From Telmatactis stephensoni (taxonomy: Eukaryota > Cnidaria > Anthozoa > Actiniaria > Isophelliidae), in assembly GCA_029948255.1 (NCBI GenBank), contig JALIZF010001465.1:62001-126000 (forward strand): 64,000 nucleotides of DNA, written 5' to 3'. Position 1 is the stretch's first letter, and each line of letters starts with the position of its first letter. The position numbers were made by a program, and so were the translations under genes. The notes below the pieces were generated by a model. It was not told where the DNA came from and made no database searches. It worked only from the letters and a program-made list of their open reading frames with translations. Shown here one piece after another: positions 12,015-23,118 of the stretch.

Positions 12015-14008
12015 CATTTCTTCATTGTAAGTTATGGAATTGGTACCAAAATTAATCATATGTCTTTAAAACTCAACACATAAGTTTTATTCAACCACAA
12101 AGCTACATTTAAATAATGCATGCATTGTTTGGGGTTTCATTGTTATCTTAGCATTATTTTGATAACAATTTGAAATCCCATTTCTCCTTTTTTAACTTCA
12201 ACTGGCCTTACAATTATGTCCTCAATTAGGTGGCTTGATGAACTTTTGATGTCATCACTAGCATATCAAGAGAAGTTTTTTTTTAATTTGTAAATTTCTG
12301 TTCCTGTGAACTGCATATACAACATTGAGCACAGAAGCACAATGAACGGAATACAGACTGAAAGACGTTTGAATCACTGAACAGGGGAAATTCGTAATCA
12401 TTTCAGCCTATTAAAAAAGTAGATTAAAGGAAGAGCTCATTTATAAAAGACTGGACTGATTCATATTCTTTATATCCATCTTGTGTGCATTTCTTCACAA
12501 CCCAAGTCCATTAAGGCTGACTATACGGTGCATTTCATTCACGAAAATAATGTATTTAGAAAGAGGACCATTTCTTCATTGTTACGGAATTGGTACCAAA
12601 ATTAATCATATGTCTTGAAAACTCAACACATAAGTTTTATTCAACCACAAAGCTACATTTAAATAATGCATGCATTGTTTGGGGTTTCATTGTTATCTTA
12701 GCATTATTTTGATAACAATTTGAAATCCCATTTTATTTTCTTCTTTTTTAACTTCAACTGGCCTTCCAATTATGTCCTCAATTAGGTGACTTGATGAACT
12801 TTTGATGTCATCACTAGCATATCAAGAGAAGTTTTTTTTTAATTTGTAAATTTCTGTTGCTGTGAACTGCATATACAACATTGAGCACAGAAGCACAATG
12901 AACGGAATACAGACTGAAAGACGTTTGAAACACTGAACAGGGTAAATTCGTAATCATTTCAGCCTATTAAAAACGTAGATTAAAGGAAGAGCTCATTTAT
13001 AGAAGACCTGGACTGATTCATATTCTTTATATCCATCTTGTGTGCATTTCTTCACAACCCAAGTCCATTAAGGCTCACTATACGGTGCATTTCATTCACG
13101 AAAATAATGTATTTCGAAAGAGGACCATTTCAGTCTTCATTGTTACGGAATTGGTACCAAAATTAATCATATGTCTTGAAAACTCAACACATAAGTTTTA
13201 TTCAACCACAAAGCTACATTTAAATAATGCATGCATTGTTTGGGGTTTCATTTTTATCTTAGCATTATTTTGATAACAATTTGAAATCCCATTTCTTCTT
13301 TTTTAACTTCAACTGGCCTTCCAATTATGTCCTCAATTAGGTGACTTGATGAACTTTTGATGTCATCACTAGCATATCAAGAGAAGTTTTTTTTAATTTG
13401 TAAATTTCTGTTGCTGTGAACTGCATATACAACATTGAGCACAGAAGAACAATGAACGGAATACAGACTGAAAGACGTTTGAATCACTGAACAGGGTAAA
13501 TTCGTAATCATTTCAGCCTATTAAAAAAGTAGATTAAAGGAAGAGCTCATTTATAGAAGACCGGACTGATTCATATTCTTGATATCCATCTTGTGTGCAT
13601 TTCTTCACAACCCAAGTCCATTAAGGCTGACTGTATGGTGAATTTCATTCACGTAGATTGAGGCATGAAAATAATGTATTTAGAAAGAGTACCATTTCTT
13701 CATTGTTACGGAATTGGTACCAAAATTAATCATATGTCTTGAAAACTCAACACATAAGTTTTATTCAACCACAAAGCTACATTTAAATAATGCATGCATT
13801 GTTTGGGGTTTCATTGTTATCTTAGCATTATTTTGATAACAATTTGAAATCCCATTTCTTCTTTTTTAACTTCAACTGGCCTTCCAATTATGTCCTCAAT
13901 TAGGTGACTTGATGAACTTTTGATGTCATCACTAGCATATCAAGAGAAGTTTTTTTTTAATTTGTAAATTTCTGTTGCTGTGAACTGCATATACAACATT
14001 GAGCACAG
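12015..14008. repeat. ~560-bp satellite array, about 3.6 units
   Basis: The landmark GGAATTGGTACCAAAATTAA lies at 12036, 12586, 13147 and 13710, giving periods of 550, 561 and 563 bp. Units are nearly identical. The fourth is cut at about 14008, after TTGAGCACAG, where RPS2-derived sequence begins. A further piece of the same unit resumes at 15774. Short open frames inside are not conserved between units and are not genes. Confidence 0.93.
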
Positions 14009-14639
14009 TGAAAGATCGTCTAGTGAAAGATCTGAAGATCAAAAACCTGGGACAAATCTACTTGTTTTCTCTTCCCATCAAGGAGTTTGAAATCATTGAT
14101 TTCTTCTTTGGAGCTGCTTTGAAAAATGAGGTTTTAAAGATCATGCCTGTCCAAAAACAAACCAGAGCCGGTCAACGTACAAGATTCAAGGCTTTTGTTG
14201 CCATTGGTGACTACAATGGCCATGTCGGTCTTGGAGTGAAGTGCTCCAAAGAAGTAGCAACAGCTATCGGTGGTGCCATTATCCTTGCCAAACTGTCCGT
14301 TATTCCAGTCAGACGTGGCTATTGGGGTAACAAGATTGGTCAACCACATACTGTACCTTGCAAGGTTACTGGCAAGTGTGGTTCGACTAGGGTGCGTCTA
14401 ATCCCTGCCCCAAGAGGAACTGGTATTGTGTCAGCTCCAGTACCAAAGAAGCTGCTTCAGATGTCTGGTACTGAAGATTGCGACACATCTACCAGGGGAC
14501 AATTACAGCTACTCTTGGAAACTTTGCCAAAGCAACATTTGTAGCCATCTCCAAGACCTACTGCTACCTCACACCTGACATGTGGAAGGAAACAGAGTTC
14601 ACCAAGACTCCATACCAAGAGTTCACTGACTATGCTTAA
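14009..14639 (+). pseudogene. RPS2: Ribosomal protein S2 (uS5) retropseudogene 1
   Basis: The translation matches the eukaryotic 40S protein uS5/RPS2 over most of its length: [58 protein letters not shown] and [19 protein letters not shown] blocks. It has no introns and lacks the N-terminal third, as expected of a 5'-truncated retrocopy. A two-base insertion near 14505 (after GGACAA) breaks the frame; the rest ([14 protein letters not shown], then a stop at 14639) continues in another frame. The open frame upstream begins at a TTG inside the satellite, so there is no genuine start. No long poly-A follows directly. Confidence 0.9.
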
Positions 14640-14698
14640 TTCCTTGTTTTCTTGTTATTTCAATTAGCTGTTTTTATAATCACTTTATATTGTATTAT

Positions 14699-15395
14699 CA
14701 GTGTAATCTAGAAGAGAAAAGTGGGAGACAAGTATTCACCTAGCTAGTGTATCATTCTATTCTACATTAAATAACAAAACAAAACAACAACAACCACAAA
14801 AAAACAAGATGTCACAAATATTGTAAAGACAGACAAATCAATATAGTCAATATATGTTGTTCTGTAATATTCAGGATGTCGAAAAGGTTTAATTACTTGT
14901 ATCAATTTAAAAAAATGTTTTGGAGATTTTCCTTTCTATTTCTGAAAATTATGAACCCTTACAAAGTCAGTTATGAAATCTGACAGTGAATCTGAATATT
15001 AAAATTTACTGTAACAAAGGTCACTGAGCATACAAGCCCATACAATATACAAACCCAAACCAAAACTTATTTTAAAAATGCTTTTTAAATAATCTTCATT
15101 TCAACTTTTTCAATTACCACAGGAAGCCCAATTCATATCAATCAAGAACATAAACAATTTAAAATTGAAATTGGAGCTTTGCTTTTAGGTAGTAGTTGTT
15201 TTGAGTCGTTTTACAATTTCATCTAAAGTCATGATAAGTGTAACCTGGAAGAGAGAATTCTTGTTTCGTGTAAAGACAACTATTTATCAGTGTCATTCTA
15301 CTCTACATAATACAAAAAAAAAAAAAAAAAACAAGATGCCACAATACTGTCAAGACAGAAAAATCTAAATATAATTTTCTGCAATGTCTAATTGT
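14699..15395. repeat. Diverged tandem pair downstream of RPS2 pseudogene
   Basis: The block at about 14699-14870 and the block at about 15235-15395 share ordered words: GTGTAAYCTRGAAGAGA, CATTCTAYTCTACAT, an A-rich tract, ACAAGATGYCACAA and AAGACAGA. The second carries a 19-base A run at about 15308. They look like two old copies of one sequence, possibly RPS2 3' flank. No gene is seen here. Confidence 0.6.
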
Positions 15396-15773
15396 TTAAT
15401 TGAGGTATGTTGAATTAGGTTCAGTATTTATGTGAATGAAATCAGTTTGAGGGATTTTTGCATCCTATTTCTGAGAATTATGAAGCACTACTACTATGTC
15501 AATTATAAAATCTGACACAAATATCTGAATAAATATCACTATGGTCACTGAGTTGAAAGCCTTATAATTCTCAGGAGACTGCAGGGCAAGAAATAAAGCT
15601 TGATCTATAGTCTTTATTTCAACTTTTACAACAAAATGCAATCTTTGTTTGCCTATTACCACAGCAAGCCCAATTCATTTGAATCAAAAACGTCAAAATA
15701 AAACAAAGTATTTAAAATTATTATTATATTTATTATATTTATATGGGAGCTCCGGAGTACCTAATTTTTATAT

Positions 15774-16021
15774 TATTCTTTATATCCATCTTGTGTGCAT
15801 TTCTTCACAACCCAAGTCCATTAAGGCTGACTATACGGTGCATTTCATTCACGTAGATTGAGGCATGAAATGTAATGTATTTAGAAAGAGGACCAATTGT
15901 TCTTTGTTATGGAATTGGTACCAAAATTAATCATATGTCTTGAAAACTCAACACATAAGTTTTATTCAACCACAAAGCTACATTTAAATAATGCATGCAT
16001 TGTTTGGGGTTTCATTGTTAT
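15774..16021. repeat. Detached satellite piece (resumes 12015-14008 unit)
   Basis: The satellite unit resumes at CTTTATATCCATCTTGTG and runs to TTTCATTGTTAT, then ends abruptly at about 16021. Relative to the intact unit, about 150 bp are missing between the break at 14008 and the resumption here. The 1.77-kb RPS2-containing segment therefore interrupts, or replaced part of, a former unit. Confidence 0.88.
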
Positions 16022-16410
16022 ATTTAGCCCAGCAATATGGTGCAGAAAAATGGCCTAGAATTAACAAACAGATCTAGATTTGACCTACCCTACCCCCCTT
16101 AAGTGTCAAATTTGCCCCCCCCCCCCCCCTGGACGAATTCAGGTCGGATCCATAGCTTAAATTAATCAGCACATCAAATACTACAACTGTGCCAAATTCG
16201 GTGCTTTTACCTCAAAGTGAACAATTCTTGCACCAAATTGATGTAACAGTCCCGAATTTTTTTCCAGAAACACTAATACCAGGTCTAAAGCTAATACCAA
16301 GTTTTAATTCAACACACAATAAGTTTAACCTTAAGATTTTTCAAAGACTTGATATTAAGTGCAATATTTTAATACCAAGCTGTATAAGGGTGTGTTGAGC
16401 TTAGTCCTAG

Positions 16411-16551
16411 GTATAAGGGGACTAAAGGGTCTGTGTTACCACACCACCCACTACGCACTCTACACAGGTACAGCACTACTAGGTGTAAGGGGACTAAGGG
16501 GTCTGTGTTAGACCTGTGTAAGTGTGTGGTGTGGTAACACAACAGATCCCT
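16411..16551. repeat. Direct plus inverted repeat cluster
   Basis: GTATAAGGGGACTAAAGGGT at 16411 recurs as GTGTAAGGGGACTAAGGGGT near 16482. The arm AGGGTCTGTGTTACCACACC at 16426 pairs with an inverted arm at 16526-16551 (one extra base), giving a stem of about 22 bp around a 75-base loop. It is probably the remnant of a small foldback element. A C-run at about 16118-16130 lies just upstream. Confidence 0.65.
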
Positions 16552-16559
16552 TCTATACC

Positions 16560-18318
16560 TATATCAAGTACCTTATACCCCCTTAAACCCAATAGTAATA
16601 TGTATCAATGGAGTGTTGAATTGACATATAAACATTGGTGCATCCAGTAGTACTCAACAGAGCCGAGCGGCATCATGCATCTCACTTCATTATGGTATAC
16701 ACTACCTTCACTAAAACAACTAACAAAACAGGTATAAGAAAAAAATCAAACATGGCTATCTTAGAGCGGGCCGCATATGTAAAGATACACACAGAAATGT
16801 AGAAAGGAAAAATTCTACTATCATGTCGAGTAAGACTAAATCCTGGTATTAGGATAAGCCCTAAACTTGAGACAAAATTCCTAGGAAAAATTCGAAATAA
16901 TTGCACCAAGAAAGAACCAGATTTTGATTGTAAATCACCCTACAGATAGATATTATTATTATTAAGAATTCCCAAATATTCTCAATCAGCATAGTATAAT
17001 TCATAGTAATTCACAAAGGATTATTTTTGAATAAGAAAATTTCAGCGAAAATTTCACAAAGAACTTCCGACTCATGTAAGGATTAAATCGACCCGCAAGC
17101 ACAAACACATGCATGGAAGACCATTAAGCTTCCTGGGGTACAAAAGAATGTCACAAAAGACAAAAGAATGTCAAATCGACAATAGGCTTAGCGGAACAAA
17201 CTTTGACCAGTATTTTGCCAAAGGACTTAACGTAGTATACAATTAACAGCGACCTCAGACGCTTCAAAACACTTTATTATTTAGATGACTATGAATTTAG
17301 GACTTTAAAAAAGTAGCAGGTTTAAAACTGTCAATAGCTGTGCGATGGATTCTAAGCAAGAAGCAATGTTACTAACTAGGAACTTTGGAAAATGAACGTC
17401 CGGTTTGCCTATCAATTTCCAGGATCTGACGGCCCTTTTCAAAACAAATTCTGAACTTCTTGTTGTAATTGTACAGTAAAAATTGAATGTGTCAAAAAAC
17501 AAGACGCGTTTCCTAAACCCCATGTGGTAACTAGGGATGTTTACAAGAGATTGTACAGTCAGAAATTGTGGAGATTGTAAGAAGAGGCTACAATAAAGGG
17601 CTTCCTGGTCTAAGACACAAGCAACTGCCCAAGCCCCAGAAAAAAATGTATATAGCCGTGGATCACTGTGCCCTAAACAAAGAGACGTACTGGCCCGCGA
17701 ATGAATATTAATTAAAGCTTCAAATACCTTACTCGATCTCTTAGATGGAAAGTTCATCCTTAAGAAGCATTACAGCTAAATGTCTTGAAGCTATCCCTTT
17801 GTTTCACTTCCTTCCTACAATGATTGGTCGTAATCTAACCGTCTTGGAGATCATCCTTGTATAAGTCTTCAATACCACGATAACCTGATTACTGACGCCG
17901 ATCCTCTCGCCACGCTACTGTGTAGCACGCCAGTGACGTAACAATTCGTATGCGCTTATTGGCTTATATTAAGGTACCAAGAGTCATGTCTAAACTTTAG
18001 TTTTCACAACCAAGGAAAGGAAACTGGATGCATGAAAGCATAAATTAAATTTCGTAGTCAAGGTTTTAAAAACTTAACCAGTTATTCGAATTTGAATTGC
18101 AAAACTTAGTTTAGACTTAGTGGACTTTCAAAACAGCATTCCAGCTGTGAACATTTAACAGAGGCGTTTAACGAGAACTAATGTGGGCATTGAACGCTTC
18201 AGTTAAGTCAAATTTATAGTAATTACGAGCAGCAAAGTTAGGTGCAAAAGTTGTGAAAGTTTATAATCACGAAAACTTTGACGAGAAACCACACACTACA
18301 TAATTCGGCCATGTGAAT
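16560..18318. other. No gene seen
   Basis: One minus-strand open frame of 150 codons (17305-17757) has no recognisable domain, no supporting splice structure and unremarkable composition. I treat it as chance. Nothing else stands out. Confidence 0.45.
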
Positions 18319-18328
18319 GTCTAAGCAA

Positions 18329-19476
18329 GATCATGTCTAAAACTCCACACGGGTACATACGAGTAACATACGGGTACATACGACTACATACGAGTACATA
18401 CAGGTGACATACGAGCACATACGAGTAACATACGACAACACACAGGTAACATACGACAACATACGAGTAACATACGACAACATACAGGTAAAAAAATTTA
18501 TTTCAATAAAATACTAAACTTTTTTTTCAATCACCTTCATAAAATCAATAATTCAAAAAGGCCACGGCTTTGACATCGATCGATACCGAAGTTTCCAGGA
18601 GTATTTGAATCTGGATATATTCGAAAGACAAAATGAAGAAATAAAATATAGAACAATGATCTGAAGCTTTCTGTTCGCCGTGTGTTCATATTTCTGTGAA
18701 GTGTCAGTCTAGGGTTTTCACAGTGAATGTTTCTGAAGTGTTTTACGACGTTTCGACGATCCTTGGGTCTTCGATTACAAACACTGACTCATATTCCAAG
18801 GACCGTCGAAACGTCGTAAAACACTTCAGAAACATTCACCGTGAAAACCCTAGAAACTTCACAGAAAAAAATAATATATAGACCTCAATGACTAGTACGT
18901 CTATCGATCTCTGAGATGATGTTGTTCTCTTTCCTTTTGCTTGTGAGTGCGTATTTATACAAAACCAAGAGAAAACCTCATTTTCTCTTGACAAAACTAA
19001 GAGTCATACAATCGAGTTGTGAATCACATACATGAACCAGAAGAGAAAATTCCAAACCATATGACCAGGGGTAGGCACTAGGGTTCCAGAAGGAGACAAT
19101 GATGGCCTGACTGACTGACGCTAGTAAAAAAAACAAGACAAAAACGTGCTATGCTCAACAAGCACCATGTATATTCTTAGTTACAGTGTTACAGCAATAT
19201 GACATTCAGTTTGATAGTATATATTTCTTGAAGAAATAGACGTGCTTTATTGATTATGTTCAGATTGAAAAAAATGGAAAAATAATTTTTTTTACCCGTA
19301 TGTTGTCGTATGTTACTCGTATGTTGTCGTATGTTACCCGTGTGTTGTCGTATGTTACTCGTATGTTACTCGTATGTACTGGTATGTCACCTGTATGTAC
19401 TCGTATGTAGTCGTATGTACCCGTATGTTGCTCGTATGTTACCTGTATGTACCCGTGTGGAGTTTTGGACACGATC
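18329..19476. mobile_element. Non-autonomous foldback/MULE-like element, 1148 bp, 10-bp target duplication
   Basis: Two inverted arms of about 170-190 bp (18329 to about 18495, and about 19290 to 19476) both start GATCRTGTCYAAAACTCCAC and are then built of short ACATACGRGTA/ACATACGACA units, so the TIRs are themselves minisatellites. Immediately outside both ends is the identical 10-mer GTCTAAGCAA (18319-18328 and 19477-19486), a clear target-site duplication. Duplications of 9-11 bp are typical of Mutator-like elements, and satellite-containing arms are typical of foldback elements; the superfamily call is inferred. The interior has no transposase but contains a nested perfect-type hairpin. 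Confidence 0.88.
18709..18853. mobile_element. Hairpin MITE with 58-bp arms nested in the foldback element
   Basis: Arms 18709-18766 and 18796-18853 are reverse complements with about two mismatches (around CAGTGAATG and CGACGATCC), and a 29-base spacer. Shorter outer arms (TTTCTGTGAAGT at 18691, ACTTCACAGAAA at 18856) extend the palindrome after a small asymmetric bulge. The core word CGACGTTTCGACG is in the arms. This is either a MITE inserted into the larger element or its original core. Confidence 0.8.
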
Positions 19477-19816
19477 GTCTAAGCAATCATTATCGTTTCT
19501 GTCAAAATTAGTTAACGAGGTGTTAACTCGACCTCATGGCGGCACTGTGTCTAGGGAACATGAACCAATTTTCTTGAAAGGTTAACAATTTTTGAATAGT
19601 TAAGTACAGAACAAGGTTCAGTGTACACAAAATATCCAGAACATTTCCAAGTTATTCCATGGCTTTAATATATTTTAGAATTCTAAACACGGTTGACGAC
19701 TGATCTGATACATGACAGATGCCAGATTGCGGTAATGTCTTCTGCGATTAGGATATATATAATCTGATAATCTATCAGTTATCAGTTAAATTTTTGGATC
19801 TTTCTACCTGTCTGTC

Positions 19817-19890
19817 GTTAAGGGACGGACCATTTGATATTTGTAAGGGGGGGGGGGGGGGGGTGGGGGGGGGGTTAAATCCCCCCAAAA
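19817..19890. other. TTAA + GGGACGGACC terminus and long G tract
   Basis: TTAAGGGACGGACCATTTGAT is followed by a G-run of about 20 bases, one T and 11 more Gs, then TTAAATCCCCCC. The sharp start at TTAA looks like the end of a small non-autonomous DNA element. The G tract could form a quadruplex or simply be slippage. The other end was not identified. Repeats of ATCGAGCAAGCTC follow at about 19893-19962. Confidence 0.4.
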
Positions 19891-20089
19891 ATATCGAGCA
19901 AGCTCGAACCTTAAAAAAAATATCGTGCAAGCTCATCTGCCATTAAAAAAGTATCGAGCAAGCATGGAAGTCAGTGATGTGTTTGAAGACTCAGTTTTAA
20001 ATTACTTGGAATTGAAATATATTGTTGGAAGTGAACTGTTATGAGAGACCGACATTCAACTCCTTTGCACTGCACAATTTCTGCCAAGC

Positions 20090-20991
20090 GGCTCGAGCAT
20101 CGCGCTCGCCATAAGTAACATATAGTCTGGGGATAGCAAGTAGCACAAATCTTTGTGGAAGGATCAATTATTTGATCCTTAAGAAAATTGTAAAGGCACT
20201 GGATGAGGGGGTCCTAGGGGTTTTCGGGATTGCGGGATTGACCATTTCTTTGTGCGGTACTGCGATATTTTACCAAAAAAATTGCGGTATTGCGGGATTC
20301 TCAAACCCTGCGGTATGCGGTATTTTCCTTTTTGAGCTGCGGTATTACGGGAAAAACGATTTGAAATTGCGGTAATGCGGTATTTTTGAGGCCTGCGAGA
20401 TGAGGGATTTTGCTTCTGGCGCTGGATAGAAAATTTCATGTTTCTGCGCGTGAGGTCCCGTGGGAGTGGTATTTCGAATTTTTCTTGTGGTGAGCCGTAT
20501 TTTCGAATTTTTCATGCCGGATTGCGGGATTGACCATTTTTTTGTGCGGGATTGCGGTTTTCGTAATCCCCCTAGGCCCCCCTCCTGGATATTCACTACA
20601 CAGACATCTACACGACTGAACTTTTACCGAGTGGCTCGCGCTTCGCACTCACATAGGCAGGAACAAATAGCACCATAGGCTAATCCATCTTCTTACTTTA
20701 GTCTTTCTTTACTAATGCTAATATGCACTACAAGAGCATCCCATGTCCACAGGAAAGTGGTCTCTGTAATTATCTATATTTTAATTTTTACTAGCGGCTC
20801 GCACTTCGCGCTCGTATTTTGAACATTAAATAACAATGCAGGTCAAATTATCTTAACAGGTTAGTCTTTCTCGAGTGATGCTCATGTGCAGCATTATAAA
20901 AGCATCCAGCGTCTATGGGAAAGTGCTGGAGTGAGTCGTTGTGATCACTTGTAGCTCAATTTTTGATGAGTGGCTCGCGCTCTGCGCTCGC
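20090..20991. repeat. Spaced GGCTCGCGCTTCGCGCTCG repeats
   Basis: GC-rich words of the form GGCTCGCGCTTCGCACTC occur at 20090, 20633, 20796 and 20972. The last three are 163 and 176 bp apart, with similar intervening text (TTAGTCTTTCT, TGCTNATRTGCA, AGCATCC, GGAAAGTG). This is a degenerate tandem repeat of about 170 bp. No gene is present. Confidence 0.7.
20215..20570. repeat. Degenerate ATTGCGGGATTGCGG array
   Basis: Short-period sequence built of TTGCGGGATTG / TTGCGGTATT. The phrase GGATTGCGGGATTGACCATT appears at both ends (about 20225 and 20518). Both strands are open in places purely because of the repeat. Confidence 0.7.
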
Positions 20992-21040
20992 AACTAGATG
21001 AATACTATATTCTGCCTTTACAACACTTTCATTAGTATAC

Positions 21041-21285
21041 ACCTATTTCAAAAAAGGTTATCACCGCTAAGAGCGATAGGCAATAGGTAATAGGTCATTC
21101 CAAGACCGCAAAGCACTATTGATTTCTAACTGATTTACATATGAATAGCCAAATATTTGATGGAAGAGTGTAAAGAAAGATTTAGGATGGCTTAATTAAG
21201 AAATCAACAGTGCTTTGCGGTCTTGGAATGACCTATTACCTATCGCCTATCGCTCTTAGCGGTTACAACCTTTTTTGAAATAGGT
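21041..21285. mobile_element. Palindromic MITE, complete copy (245 bp)
   Basis: Arms of about 86 bp (21041-21127 and 21200-21285) start ACCTATTTCAAAAAAGGTT and are close reverse complements, around a spacer of about 72 bp containing ATGAATAGCCAAATATTTGA. The flanks are TATA-rich, compatible with a TA target. A second, truncated copy lies at 35637-35812 in opposite orientation. Confidence 0.85.
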
Positions 21286-21649
21286 ATATATAACATATTT
21301 TTCTCAGGGTGGGTGGTTGCTTACGTCAAAGGTAAAAAAACTCCCAAAAGTGCTGTCAAAAAACAAGCTTTGAACTTTTTGGTTGCCAATCAGTACTCCC
21401 ATGGAACAATTCCACTTTGATTTCCGTGCTCAATATACGGATTCAATCAGTATGGAGACTGTTTTACATACACTTCGGAGGAAGATATACCTTGCGTTCC
21501 GTTAACCAACTTGCAAATGAAACTTTAGTCTGTTTTCGTTGAGATATGTAGATATATCAGTACTAACTATATGCCACGTTTAAACGATATTTAATACGTA
21601 ACATGGTATATTTTCGTTTCACTGATCTCGGTTTTTTACTGAAATTTTG

Positions 21650-21835
21650 ATTCCTGAGCCCATATTTTAAGACATTTTTGATCCCTGATCCTTGGTGCCA
21701 AAAACTGAGATGATCCCTGATCCTGACCCAATGTCCCTGATCCTCGATCCCACCCATATGATCCCGATCCCCTGGCCTCTGATCGCTGATCATGGCCATA
21801 ATTTGGGGCTTGATCCCTGATCCCATATACCATGT
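21650..21835. repeat. Degenerate TGATCCCTGATCC array
   Basis: Short-period repeat of TGATCCCTGATCC-type words; the minus-strand translation is a monotonous Gly/Ile/Arg/Asp/Gln pattern. Not a gene. Confidence 0.75.
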
Positions 21836-22410
21836 TACGAGCCTGTTAATTACTTTTTGACAACGTAGTCAGTCACCTTAATTGCTCCAATCGACATAAT
21901 TTGTATTGAAACGTTTCCATAGTATGTAGATCACTGTAACATCCCACTTAACATACTATCAAAACAACATCTTTTTTTGGTCAGAAATGGTCTTAGCTTT
22001 ACTTATGAATTCCGATACAGTCACATATAATCATTTCAATCATGACAGTTTCTTATTGCTAGTTAGATATTAAGGTTTTTATCCTAGGTGATTCATTTCT
22101 TTATTATTTGTTTATTTTAGTCGAAAGTGAACTTGAGCTCAGTTTCAACTCAACTAAAACCTCAACGTGTGCTTGAATTAGATGTTGTCAGTTTTAACAC
22201 CGTGTTAGCAGTATCATCAAGAATTTTAACTGTCATCGTGCCATCTCAACATCTGCGAACTCGTTTTCTTGGGCATCCCGCGGTGTAGAAAGGACTAAGA
22301 CTATCGGAGAGGCGTTCGCTTTCAGATTTCCCTAATAAAGAAATTGATTAGTAGTATGTTTTTAAAAAAAACAGAATTGTTACAAGTGTGGAATTTAACC
22401 TTACCCTGGG

Positions 22411-22412
22411 AT

Positions 22413-22445
<33 letters not shown>

Positions 22446-22745
22446 CTTCGTGATCAAAACGCTGGGGCTGATAGTGGGAAACCTCCCAAACGTACACTAA
22501 AAAATACCCGAATACCAAAATTTCGAACCTAAAAATACCTAACAGCTTAAAAATACCCCTAAAAATACCAACAAAAAATCAAACAAAAAACTGAGAAAGG
22601 AAACAATCGAATAGCACGACTTCAAAGTGTCGTTGTTTGTACCCCTAAAAAATACCGCATCTTTTATAAAATAAAACGTGGATTTTCACTGACGACCTCT
22701 AAAAAATACCAAGTCGGCGATTGCAACCCCTAAAAAATACGACGA
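22411..22745. repeat. Poly-G tract followed by CCTAAAAAATACC repeat
   Basis: An uninterrupted G-run of about 35 bases is followed by a decaying repeat of CCCCTAAAAATACC words. It is the third short-period degenerate array within 2.5 kb. Only repeat-driven open frames are present. Confidence 0.8.
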
Positions 22746-23118
22746 TCATCCCTAGCACACCAATATAGGAAGGGTCTTCGATACACATACGTAGTGACCA
22801 AGACCAGATTATAAACACTTACTATGAATCACAGATTGAGCTGTTTTTCTCTGCTTCGCTTTTGAACTGTCGATTTCACCTGCATATGTACAGACAAGTG
22901 ACAAGTATGTATGTAGGTATCTCATAGTTGTATCGTAAAACAATAGAGTCTCCCCCTCCCTCCTGGTTGTATCACTCCCAATCTTAAAAACGTATTTCAG
23001 CCTCTTAGAGGCTATGAGTTTTGGAGAATAAAGCATTATTATTATCGAGTGAGGGGTTTTAAAGTCCAAAAGTGGCTCCCAGCAACCAGCCAGGTAAGGC
23101 AAATTTGGGCACGTGTCT

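Noticed and set aside
14134..14349. Minus-strand open frame of 71 codons opposite RPS2
   Set aside because: Antisense shadow of the RPS2 pseudogene; the same shadow appears opposite the second copy at 53128-53370.
13999..14544. Intact 181-codon RPS2-like protein
   Set aside because: The start is a TTG inside satellite DNA, the N-terminal third is missing, and a 2-base insertion shifts the C-terminus; it is a retropseudogene.
17305..17757. 150-codon minus-strand open frame
   Set aside because: No recognisable domain, no splice or promoter support, and an unremarkable amino-acid mix; kept as chance.
21563..21833. Repetitive Gly/Ile/Arg/Asp protein on minus
   Set aside because: Translation of a TGATCCCTGATCC repeat.
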